This document shows positions 55,076 to 62,759 of a stretch of 64,000 nucleotides of DNA, piece by piece; position 1 is the stretch's first letter; each line of letters opens with the position of its first letter. The position numbers and the translations under genes were made by a program. The notes beneath the pieces were generated by a model, which was not told the origin of the DNA, searched no databases, and was given only the letters and a program-made list of their open reading frames with translations. The DNA comes from Dongia mobilis. Lineage in GTDB: Bacteria; Pseudomonadota; Alphaproteobacteria; Dongiales; Dongiaceae. The stretch covers positions 58,894 to 122,893 of the forward strand of contig NZ_SNYW01000002.1 in assembly GCF_004363235.1 (NCBI RefSeq), given 5' to 3'.

Positions 55076-55095
55076 GCGCGGGCGCGCACGTTGCC

Positions 55096-56355
55096 ATGAC
55101 CGAAAGCTCACAAACGGAGCAGCTGCCGGACGAGATCGCCGCGGCCTTCGGCCGGTTGTCCGCCTGGTGCGGCGAGGCGGCGCTGGGCGAGACCGGCAGG
55201 CGGGCCGATGGCACTCTCGACAACAATCTGGGCGCCCTCGCCTTTGCCGATTTCTTCGCCGCCTTCTGCGACCGGCTCAACACCTGGCTGGGGCCGTTTG
55301 CCCGCATCTCGCTCGCCTTCGAGGTGCTGCACCCGGAACTTTCCGGCGGCACGCTCTACTGGCGCGACGGTGTCGTCGAGAAGTCGCAGGTGATGCGCGC
55401 ACAGATTCTGAGCTTCATGGATTACCTCAAATCCCCGGTCTACGAGGCGGAACAGACCAACCGCCCCTGGCGCTGGCGCGCCACCGATCCCGTACCGGAC
55501 ATGGAACTGATCCGCAGCCTCCACGACCAGGGTGTGAGCGACTACATCCTCTTTCCGCTGCCGATCCAGGACACCAACCGCACCACCACCATGTCGTTTG
55601 CGACCCGGCGGAAGGGCGGCTTTGCCGAACTGGGCGGGGCTGATGACGGCCTTCATCTGCTCCGCCGCGTCGCCTGGCTGATGACGCCCTTTGCCGAGCG
55701 CGTGGCGCTTCGCCTCATCGCCATCGACCTGCTCGATTCCTATGTCGGCAAGGTGGCGGGCAGCCGCGTCTATGCCGGCCAGATCGAACGCGGCGCGGTC
55801 GAGCCGATCGACGCCGCCATCCTGGTCGCCGATCTCAGGGGCTTCACGCGCTTGAGCGAAGAATTGGGCGAGAGTGCCACGGTCGGCCTGCTCAACGGCT
55901 ATTTCGACACGCTGGGCGATGCCGTCGAGGAGACAGGCGGACAGATCCTGAAATTCATGGGCGACGGGTTGCTGGCGGTCTTCCCGCTCGAGGACGGCGA
56001 CCGCCGATCGGCCTGCATCCGCGCGCTGGGCGCGGCGCAGCAGGCGCGCCGCAATCTTGCCACCCTCAATCGGGAACGCGGCGAGGACGGCAAGCCGGCG
56101 ATCGATTTCGGCATCGGCCTCCATGTCGGCACCGTCGCCTTCGGCAATATCGGCAGCCGCACGCGGCTCGATTTCACCGTGATCGGCCCGGCCGTCAACG
56201 AAGCGAGCCGCATCCAGGACCTGACCAAGGAATTGCGTGAACCGATCCTTGCCTCCGGCAGTTTCGCAGCGGCGGCGGGAAGCGGCCTGTATCCTGTCGC
56301 CACACGGGCCATTCGCGGCGTCGCCCAGCCGGTCGAGCTCTTCGCGCCGAATTGA
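55096..56355 (+). CDS. class III adenylate/guanylate cyclase with N-terminal uncharacterised domain
   Basis: A 419-residue cytosolic protein without membrane segments. The first ~230 residues are an uncharacterised helical/mixed sensory domain. The C-terminal cyclase domain (about 235-415) has metal-binding Asp in 'ILVADLRGFTRLSEELGE', substrate Lys and second Asp in 'GGQILKFMGDGLLAVF', and transition-state Asn/Arg in 'GPAVNEASRIQDL'; all catalytic positions are present. The substrate (ATP or GTP) should be ATP from the Lys, but this is an inference. It starts 20 bases after the HugZ-like gene and is probably co-transcribed. Confidence 0.9.
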   Translation: MTESSQTEQLPDEIAAAFGRLSAWCGEAALGETGRRADGTLDNNLGALAFADFFAAFCDRLNTWLGPFARISLAFEVLHPELSGGTLYWRDGVVEKSQVMRAQILSFMDYLKSPVYEAEQTNRPWRWRATDPVPDMELIRSLHDQGVSDYILFPLPIQDTNRTTTMSFATRRKGGFAELGGADDGLHLLRRVAWLMTPFAERVALRLIAIDLLDSYVGKVAGSRVYAGQIERGAVEPIDAAILVADLRGFTRLSEELGESATVGLLNGYFDTLGDAVEETGGQILKFMGDGLLAVFPLEDGDRRSACIRALGAAQQARRNLATLNRERGEDGKPAIDFGIGLHVGTVAFGNIGSRTRLDFTVIGPAVNEASRIQDLTKELREPILASGSFAAAAGSGLYPVATRAIRGVAQPVELFAPN

Positions 56356-56396
56356 GCCGGGCGGACCGGGCGCTTTTGCCGCATGCGGCCAAATGC

Positions 56397-56410
56397 GTGA
56401 TGTGCATCAA
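56397..56410. promoter_or_regulatory. Fnr/FixK-type box upstream of cioA
   Basis: GTGAT-GTGC-ATCAA matches the Fnr/FixK consensus TTGAT-N4-ATCAA with one mismatch; the core TGATG-TG-CATCA is a perfect palindrome. It is 116 bases before the cioA ATG at 56527, with AT-rich sequence following. Oxygen-dependent control of a bd-type oxidase is well established in proteobacteria. Confidence 0.65.
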
Positions 56411-56526
56411 GCGGCAATGCTTGTTAGAGTTATTCCATTCCAATGCCCATGCCCGATTGCCCGACGCAGCGGGATGACGGCATGGCGGCTGACCCCGCGC
56501 CTCAGCCGGCGCGGAAGGAGCAGGTG

Positions 56527-57894
56527 ATGGATGCGCTGATCCTGGCCCGGATCCAGTTTGCGGCCAATATTTCATTCCACATCCTCTTTCCCACCATCAC
56601 CATTGCGCTGGGCTGGGCGCTGCTGTTCTTCAAGCTGAACCATGACCGTGTCCGTGCCGCCGGCGGGGACGCTGCCCCCTGGATGGCGGCCTATCGCTTC
56701 TGGGTGAAGATCTTCGCCCTGTCCTTCGCCATGGGTGTCGTTTCCGGCATCACCATGAGTTTCCAGTTCGGCACCAACTGGCCGGGCTTCATGGAGAAGG
56801 TCGGCAATATCGCCGGGCCCCTGCTGGCCTATGAGGTGATGACCGCCTTCTTCCTGGAGGCGGTCTTCCTCGGCATCATGCTGTTCGGCTATCGCCGCGT
56901 GCCCAACTGGCTGCACACGCTGGCGACCGTGCTGGTGGCGGGCGGCACCACCGCCTCGGCCTTCTGGATTCTGGCACTCAATTCCTGGATGCACACGCCG
57001 GCCGGCTTCGAGCTGCGCGACGGTGTCGCCCATGCCACCGACTGGCTTGCCATCATCTTCAATCCCAGCTTTCCCTATCGCCTCGTCCACATGCTGCTGG
57101 CCTCGGGCCTCACCGTCAGTTTTCTGATGGCCGGGCTCTCGGCCCTGCGCTGGCTCTGGGGCGATCGCGGGCGGGATTGCGTCCTGGCGCTGAAGGCCGG
57201 CATCTATACGGCGGCGATCCTTATTCCGCTGCAGATCCTGGCGGGCGACCTCCACGGCCTCAACACGCTCGAGCACCAGCCGCAGAAGGTGGCGGCGATG
57301 GAAGCCAATTGGCAGACCGGGCCCAACGTACCCCTCATCCTCTTCGCCTGGCCCGACGAGACCGCGCGCGCCAACCATTTCGAGCTGGCGATTCCCAACG
57401 GCGCCAGCCTGATCCTGCGCCACCAGGCGGATGGCATCGTGCCGGGGCTCGACGATTACATCGGCAACCATCCGCCGGTGGCGCCGGTCTTCTTCGCCTT
57501 CCGCATCATGGTCGGTGTCGGCCTGCTGATGCTGCTCGTCTCCTGGGCGGCATCCTGGTACCTGCTGCGCCGCCGCGACTTACCAAAGTCGCTGCTCCTC
57601 GCCCTCGCCGGCATGAGCTTCTCCGGCTGGGTGGCGACTCTCGCCGGCTGGTATGTGACCGAGATCGGCCGCCAGCCCTGGCTGGTCACCGGTGTCCTTG
57701 CCACGGGCGAGGCGGCGAGCACCGTGCCGGCGCCGCTGATCGGCCTCAGCCTGGTCCTCTATCTCGCCGTCTACGCCGCTCTCATCATCGCCTATATGGT
57801 CGTGCTCACCCAATTGGCGCGCAAGGCGGCCAGGGGCGAGCAGCCGCGGGCCGACGAGAAGCTCGCCGCCGGCACCTTCGCGGCGGCGGAGTAG
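56527..57894 (+). CDS. cioA: cytochrome bd-type quinol oxidase subunit I (Cio type)
   Basis: A 455-residue membrane protein with nine-helix CydA pattern. Haem ligands: His in 'RIQFAANISFHILFPTITIA' and His in 'RLVHMLLASGLTVSFLMAG'. 'WILALNSWMHTPAGFELRDG' carries conserved residues, and 'GWYVTEIGRQPWLVTGVLAT' is the C-terminal hallmark. The Q-loop is short, so it belongs to the CioA/cyanide-insensitive branch rather than the long-loop CydA. It oxidises quinol and reduces oxygen at the membrane. The ATG at 56527 follows AAGGAGCAGG. Likely oxygen-regulated by the upstream box. Confidence 0.95.
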   Translation: MDALILARIQFAANISFHILFPTITIALGWALLFFKLNHDRVRAAGGDAAPWMAAYRFWVKIFALSFAMGVVSGITMSFQFGTNWPGFMEKVGNIAGPLLAYEVMTAFFLEAVFLGIMLFGYRRVPNWLHTLATVLVAGGTTASAFWILALNSWMHTPAGFELRDGVAHATDWLAIIFNPSFPYRLVHMLLASGLTVSFLMAGLSALRWLWGDRGRDCVLALKAGIYTAAILIPLQILAGDLHGLNTLEHQPQKVAAMEANWQTGPNVPLILFAWPDETARANHFELAIPNGASLILRHQADGIVPGLDDYIGNHPPVAPVFFAFRIMVGVGLLMLLVSWAASWYLLRRRDLPKSLLLALAGMSFSGWVATLAGWYVTEIGRQPWLVTGVLATGEAASTVPAPLIGLSLVLYLAVYAALIIAYMVVLTQLARKAARGEQPRADEKLAAGTFAAAE

Positions 57895-57899
57895 CGACG

Positions 57900-58913
57900 A
57901 TGCTGCATCTCTTCGGCGACCCCGCCACCTGGCTGCCCTTCACCTTCGCCGCCCTGATGGGCATCTCGATCCTGGTCTATGTCGTGCTCGACGGTTTCGA
58001 CCTCGGCATCGGCATGCTGTTCGCCCTCGGCGACGAGGCCGAGCAGGACCGCATGATGGCGGCGATCGGCCCCTTCTGGGACGCCAACGAGACCTGGCTG
58101 GTGCTGGCGGTGGGCCTGCTGCTGGTGGCCTTTCCCATCGCCCATGGCATCATCCTCTCGACCCTCTATCTGCCGGTAGCCCTCATGCTGATCGGCCTCA
58201 TCCTGCGCGGCGTCGCCTTCGAATTCCGCGCCAAGGCATCGGGCCGCACGAAACGGCGCTGGAGCCGCATCTTCATCGCCGGCTCGGCCCTCACCGCCCT
58301 CACCCAGGGCTATATGCTCGGCAGCTACATCATGGGATTGCAGCAATCGCCCGCCACCATCGCCTTCGGGCTGATGACCGCGATCTGCCTTGTCGCCGGC
58401 TATGTCCTGGTGGGCGCCACCTGGCTCATCATCAAGACCGATGGCGCGTTGCAGCGCCGCGCCGTCGCCTGGGGCCGCCGGGCGCTTGCCTTCGTCGCCC
58501 TCGGCCTTGCCGCCATATCGGTGGCCTCGCCGCTGGTCAGCCCGCGCATCTTCGGCAAGTGGTTCGAGGGTTCCGCCTTGTTCTATCTCGCCCCGCTGCC
58601 GCTCGGCTCGGCGGCGATCCTCTTGGCCCTTTTCCTGCTACTCCGCCGCCTGCCCGATCCTGCCGACCGGCTGCGGCACCTGCCCTTCGCCGCGGTGACC
58701 CTGCTCTTCATCCTCGCTTTTGCCGGCCTCGCCTATTCCTTCTATCCCTATGTGGTGCCGGAACGCCTTACCCTCTATGCCGCCGCCGCCGCGCCGGAAA
58801 GCCTTGCCATCATCCTCTGGGGCGCCCTCTTCGTGCTGCCGGCGATCCTCGGCTATACCGCCTTGAGCTACCGCATCTTCCGCGGCAAGGCGACCACGCT
58901 CAGCTATGATTGA
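57900..58913 (+). CDS. cioB: cytochrome bd-type quinol oxidase subunit II
   Basis: A 337-residue CydB/CioB protein with about eight hydrophobic helices. Family signatures are 'VLDGFDLGIGMLFALG' near the N-terminus and 'GPFWDANETWLVLAVGLLLV' next to it. It stabilises subunit I and completes the oxidase. It begins 6 bases after the cioA stop and is co-translated. No cydX-type small subunit or assembly ABC transporter (cydDC) is in the window. Confidence 0.95.
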   Translation: MLHLFGDPATWLPFTFAALMGISILVYVVLDGFDLGIGMLFALGDEAEQDRMMAAIGPFWDANETWLVLAVGLLLVAFPIAHGIILSTLYLPVALMLIGLILRGVAFEFRAKASGRTKRRWSRIFIAGSALTALTQGYMLGSYIMGLQQSPATIAFGLMTAICLVAGYVLVGATWLIIKTDGALQRRAVAWGRRALAFVALGLAAISVASPLVSPRIFGKWFEGSALFYLAPLPLGSAAILLALFLLLRRLPDPADRLRHLPFAAVTLLFILAFAGLAYSFYPYVVPERLTLYAAAAAPESLAIILWGALFVLPAILGYTALSYRIFRGKATTLSYD

Positions 58914-58941
58914 CCTGACGTAACATATTGAAAAACATGAA

Positions 58942-58967
58942 TTGCTGCGCAGCATAGTGTGCAGCAA
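58942..58967. other. dyad after cioB
   Basis: TTGCTGC (58942-58948) and GCAGCAA (58961-58967) form an inverted repeat, with an internal palindrome TGCTGCGCAGCA (58943-58954). No U-tract follows, so a terminator is not clear; it may be a regulatory dyad for the SDR gene downstream. Confidence 0.35.
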
Positions 58968-59046
58968 GGGCGACCCCTGCCCCAGCCCGCTGAACCGCCG
59001 TCCGGCGTGCAGCGTAGACCTGTCGCAACAGGATGAGGGTGGGATC

Positions 59047-59775
59047 ATGGGCGGCACCATCGTGATCGTCGGTGGGACAGGCGGGATCGGCGCGGCGCTG
59101 GCGCGGCGCCTCGCCGCCGATGGAAAACGGCTGCATCTGGTGGCGCGGGACGAGGCCAGGCTGATCGGCCTCGCCGAGGCGCTGGATGCCGGCTGGTCGA
59201 GTGCCGACGTGACCGATCCGGCGGAATTGGCCACGGCCCTCGGCGGCGTCGCGGGCCCGGTCGCGGGCCTTGCCTATGCCGTTGGCTCGATCAATCTGAA
59301 GCCGCTGCCGCGCCTCTCGGCCGAGGAGATGCTGGCCGATTTCCGCCTCAACGCTCTGGGCGCCGCCCTGGCCGTGCAGGCCGCCCTCCCCGGCCTGAAG
59401 GCTACCGAGACCGGTGCCGCCATCCTGCTCTATTCCAGCGTCGCGGCCGGGCGCGGCTTTCCCAACCACGCCTCGGTCGCCCTTGCCAAGGGTGCCGTCG
59501 AGGGGCTGACCCGGTCGCTTGCCGCCGAGCTGGCCCCGCGTATCCGGGTCAATTGCCTCGCCCCCTCTCTGGTGCGCACCGATCTCGCCCGGCCCTTGAC
59601 CGGCAATCAACAGATGGCCGAGGCGATCGCCAGGCAACATCCCCTGCAGCGCCTCGGCGAGGCCGAGGATCTGGCCGGCCTCGGCGCGCTGCTGCTGTCG
59701 CCCGAAAGCGCCTGGATCACCGGCCAGGTGATCGGCGTGGATGGCGGCCGCGCCGCGCTTGCCGGGCGGGCATGA
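59047..59775 (+). CDS. SDR family oxidoreductase
   Basis: A 242-residue short-chain dehydrogenase. The cofactor loop is 'IVIVGGTGGIGAALARRLAA', but the catalytic Tyr-x3-Lys region reads 'NHASVALAKGAVEGLTRSLA', with Val in the Tyr position, so the classical proton donor seems lost while the Lys is kept. The C-terminus is typical ('QRLGEAEDLAGLGALLLSPE', 'WITGQVIGVDGG'). Catalysis may be altered or absent. It overlaps the photolyase gene by four bases (ATGA), so the two are co-translated. Confidence 0.85.
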   Translation: MGGTIVIVGGTGGIGAALARRLAADGKRLHLVARDEARLIGLAEALDAGWSSADVTDPAELATALGGVAGPVAGLAYAVGSINLKPLPRLSAEEMLADFRLNALGAALAVQAALPGLKATETGAAILLYSSVAAGRGFPNHASVALAKGAVEGLTRSLAAELAPRIRVNCLAPSLVRTDLARPLTGNQQMAEAIARQHPLQRLGEAEDLAGLGALLLSPESAWITGQVIGVDGGRAALAGRA

Positions 59776-61412
59776 GGGCGCTCCGCCTCGTCCTCGGCGA
59801 CCAGCTTTGCGACGACATCGCGGCCTTGCGCGGCCTCGATCCCGCGCAGGATGTCGTCCTCATGCTGGAGGTGGCGGCGGAGACCACCTATGTGCCGCAT
59901 CACAAGCAGAAGCTGGTGCTGGTCCTCTCCGCCATGCGCCATTTCGCGGCGGAACTGATGGCGCGCGGGATTCGCGTCGACTACGTCGCCCTCGACGATC
60001 CCGCCAATACCGGCAGCTTCGACGGCGAGGTGGCGCGCGCCGTCGCCCGGCACCGGCCGGATCGCCTGATCGCCACCTTTCCCGGCGAATACCGCGTCCT
60101 TGCCATGATGCGCGGATGGCAGGGGGCGCTCGATCTTCCTGTCGAGATCCGCGAGGATGATCGCTTCTTCGTCACACCCGCCGCCTTCGCCGGCTGGGCC
60201 GAGGGGCGGCGCGAACTGCGCCAGGAGCATTTCTATCGCCGCCAGCGCATGGCAACCGGATTGCTGATGGAGAACGACAAGCCGGCCGGCGGCAGCTGGA
60301 ATTTCGACCGCGCCAACCGCAAGCCCTGGCCGCGCGGCAAGGCACCGCCCACGCGCCGGCGTTTCCCGCCCGATGCGATCACGCGCGAGGTGATGGCGCT
60401 GGTGGCCGATCGCTTCGCCGGCCATTTCGGCACGCTCGACGAATTCGCCTGGGGCGTCACCCGCGCCGATGCCCTGCTGGCGCTTGACGATTTCATCGAA
60501 CTCTCCCTGCCCCATTTCGGCGATCACCAGGATGCGATGCTGGCGGACGCGCCCTTCCTGCATCACGGCCTGCTCTCGCCCTATCTCAATCTCGGCCTCC
60601 TCGGCCCGCGTGAGGTTTGCGCGCGCGCCGTTTCCGCCTATCGCGCCGGCCGGGCGCCCATCAACGCGGTCGAGGGCTTCATTCGCCAGATCCTCGGCTG
60701 GCGCGAATATGTGCGCGGCATCTACTGGCACTTCATGCCGGATTACGCCGCCACCAACGCCCTTGCTGCCGATGAACCCCTGCCCGATTTCTACTGGAGC
60801 GGGGAAACCGCGATGGCCTGCGTCGCCGATACGGTGCGCGGCATCGCCGCCACCGGCTATGCGCATCATATCCAGCGCCTGATGGTGACCGGCAATCTCG
60901 CTTTGCTCTGGGGCGTCAGGCCCGCCGAGATCGAGGCCTGGTATCTCTCCGTCTTCGTCGATGCCTTCGACTGGGTGGAACTGCCCAACACCCATGGCAT
61001 GGCGATCCATGCCGATGGCGGAATCATGACCTCGAAACCCTATTCCGCCTCCGGCGCCTATATCGCGCGCATGTCGAACTATTGCGGCCAGTGCCGCTAT
61101 GACCCGAAGCGGCGGCACGGGCCGGATGCCTGTCCCATGACGACGCTCTATTGGGATTTCCTCGCCCGGCATCGCGCGCGCTTTGCGGCCCATCCGCGCC
61201 TGCGCCCGGTCATGCTGGCCCTCGACCGACTGCCGGCGGCGGAACTGGCGGCGATCCGCACCCAGGCCACGGCACTGCGCCGACGGGGCAGCGATCTCGG
61301 CCCTGACGATCTCGGCCCGGGCGAGCGCGGCGCCTTGGCACCGGCCGACCTCTTCGACCGTCCGAACATCTCCCGGCCGGCGTCGCGCGCAAGCCGGAGG
61401 TCGCGCGGCTGA
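59772..61412 (+). CDS. phrB: FeS-containing bacterial photolyase/cryptochrome (PhrB type)
   Basis: A 546-residue flavoprotein of the FeS-BCP group, related to (6-4) photolyases. The N-terminal DUF/Rossmann domain is 'LRLVLGDQLCDDIAALRGLD'. The FAD-binding helical domain has 'AVEGFIRQILGWREYVRGIY' and 'YAHHIQRLMVTGNLALLWGV'. Four cysteines for a [4Fe-4S] cluster are at 'AMACVADTV', 'YCGQC' and 'DACPM', matching the family pattern. It repairs UV-damaged DNA with blue light or senses light. The gene start overlaps the SDR stop. Confidence 0.94.
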   Translation: MRALRLVLGDQLCDDIAALRGLDPAQDVVLMLEVAAETTYVPHHKQKLVLVLSAMRHFAAELMARGIRVDYVALDDPANTGSFDGEVARAVARHRPDRLIATFPGEYRVLAMMRGWQGALDLPVEIREDDRFFVTPAAFAGWAEGRRELRQEHFYRRQRMATGLLMENDKPAGGSWNFDRANRKPWPRGKAPPTRRRFPPDAITREVMALVADRFAGHFGTLDEFAWGVTRADALLALDDFIELSLPHFGDHQDAMLADAPFLHHGLLSPYLNLGLLGPREVCARAVSAYRAGRAPINAVEGFIRQILGWREYVRGIYWHFMPDYAATNALAADEPLPDFYWSGETAMACVADTVRGIAATGYAHHIQRLMVTGNLALLWGVRPAEIEAWYLSVFVDAFDWVELPNTHGMAIHADGGIMTSKPYSASGAYIARMSNYCGQCRYDPKRRHGPDACPMTTLYWDFLARHRARFAAHPRLRPVMLALDRLPAAELAAIRTQATALRRRGSDLGPDDLGPGERGALAPADLFDRPNISRPASRASRRSRG

Positions 61413-61467
61413 GGGCGGCGTGCTAAAGGCTGGTCCTGCCGCAGCCAAGATTGTGCACGACCCCGCA

Positions 61468-62748
61468 ATGACCGATTACATCGACACCTGGTATCGCCGC
61501 TCGCTCGTTGGCGAAACCGTTTATCCGCCGCGTGCCGGTCGCCACGAATTTGAGACCTGCGTCATCGGCGGCGGCCTTGCCGGTCTCTCCGCCGCCCATG
61601 ACCTGGCCGCTTGCGGGCGCAGCGTCATCCTGCTGGAGGCGCGGCGCATCGCCTGGGGCGCATCGGGACGCAATGGCGGCTTCCTGACGCCGGGCTATGC
61701 CACCGGCCTCGACGCCATCGAAAGGCGGGTCGGGCGGGAGGCGGCCGACACGCTCTACCGTCTCTCCATGGAAGGTGTCGATATCGTGCGCGACCGCCTC
61801 GCCCAATGGCAGGTGCCGGGGTCGCATCTCAGTGCCGGTGTCATCTATGCGACGCGCTATGACAGCGGCGAGACGCTGCGCCGCGAGGCCGAAGTCGAGA
61901 ACGCGCGCTTCGGCCGGCGGCTCCAATTCCTCGACCGCGACGCCCTCGGCGCGCGGCTCAATTCGACGCGCTATTTCCAGGCGCTGCTGGATCCCGAGGC
62001 CAGCCATTTCCATCCGCTGAACTATGCGCAGGCGCTGGCGGCGCGGATCACCGGGCAAGGCGGCACCATCGCCGAGGAGAGCCCGGCGCTGAAGGTTGAA
62101 AAACATGCCGGCGGCCATCTGGTGACCACGCCGCAAGCCCGCATCGCGGCGCGCCATGTGGTCTTCGCCGGCGGCGGCTATAGCGATGGCGTGGCGCCGG
62201 CCTTGGCCCGCGCCTTTCTCCCCATCGCCACCTATGTGATGCTGACCGAAAAACTGGGCGCGCGCGTGCACGAGATCATCCGCACGCGGGCGGCCATCGC
62301 CGATGATCGCCGCGCCGGCGATTACTACCGGCTGGTGGATGGCGACCGGCTGCTCTGGGGCGGGCGCATCACCACCGCGCGGAACGCCGATGCCACCGCC
62401 ATCACCGCCAGCCTGCGGCGCCAGATGGTGGGCACCTATCCGGCCCTGGCCGATGCGAAGATCGAACTGGCCTGGTCCGGCCTCATGTCATATGCGCGGC
62501 ACCTGATGCCGCAGATCGGGCGGCTGGAAGAAGGCCTCTGGTACTGCACCGGCTTCGGCGGCCACGGCCTCAACACGACGGCGGTAGGCGGTCGCCTTGT
62601 CGCCGAGGCGATCACGGGATCGAGCGACCGCTATCGCCACTTCGCCCCCTTCGGCCTCGCCTGGGCCGGAGGCCCCATCGGCCTCATGGCGGCGCAGGCG
62701 ACCTATTGGTACCTGCAGGCGATGGATTGGTGGCGCGAGCGGCGCTGA
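61468..62748 (+). CDS. FAD-dependent oxidoreductase, gamma-glutamylputrescine oxidase-like
   Basis: A 426-residue DadA/PuuB-type flavoenzyme. The start 'MTDYIDTWYRRSLVGETVYP' and following 'CVIGGGLAGLSAAHDLAA' (FAD ADP-binding loop) are typical of PuuB-like proteins, as is the FAD-side 'WGASGRNGGFLTPGYATGL'. The C-terminal half has 'LWYCTGFGGHGLNTTAVGGR'. It probably oxidises a primary or secondary amine or amino acid. The ATG at 61468 was chosen by homology; the upstream frame has no family support. It lies 55 bases after the photolyase gene. Confidence 0.88.
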   Translation: MTDYIDTWYRRSLVGETVYPPRAGRHEFETCVIGGGLAGLSAAHDLAACGRSVILLEARRIAWGASGRNGGFLTPGYATGLDAIERRVGREAADTLYRLSMEGVDIVRDRLAQWQVPGSHLSAGVIYATRYDSGETLRREAEVENARFGRRLQFLDRDALGARLNSTRYFQALLDPEASHFHPLNYAQALAARITGQGGTIAEESPALKVEKHAGGHLVTTPQARIAARHVVFAGGGYSDGVAPALARAFLPIATYVMLTEKLGARVHEIIRTRAAIADDRRAGDYYRLVDGDRLLWGGRITTARNADATAITASLRRQMVGTYPALADAKIELAWSGLMSYARHLMPQIGRLEEGLWYCTGFGGHGLNTTAVGGRLVAEAITGSSDRYRHFAPFGLAWAGGPIGLMAAQATYWYLQAMDWWRERR

Positions 62749-62759
62749 CGGTCGCCGGC

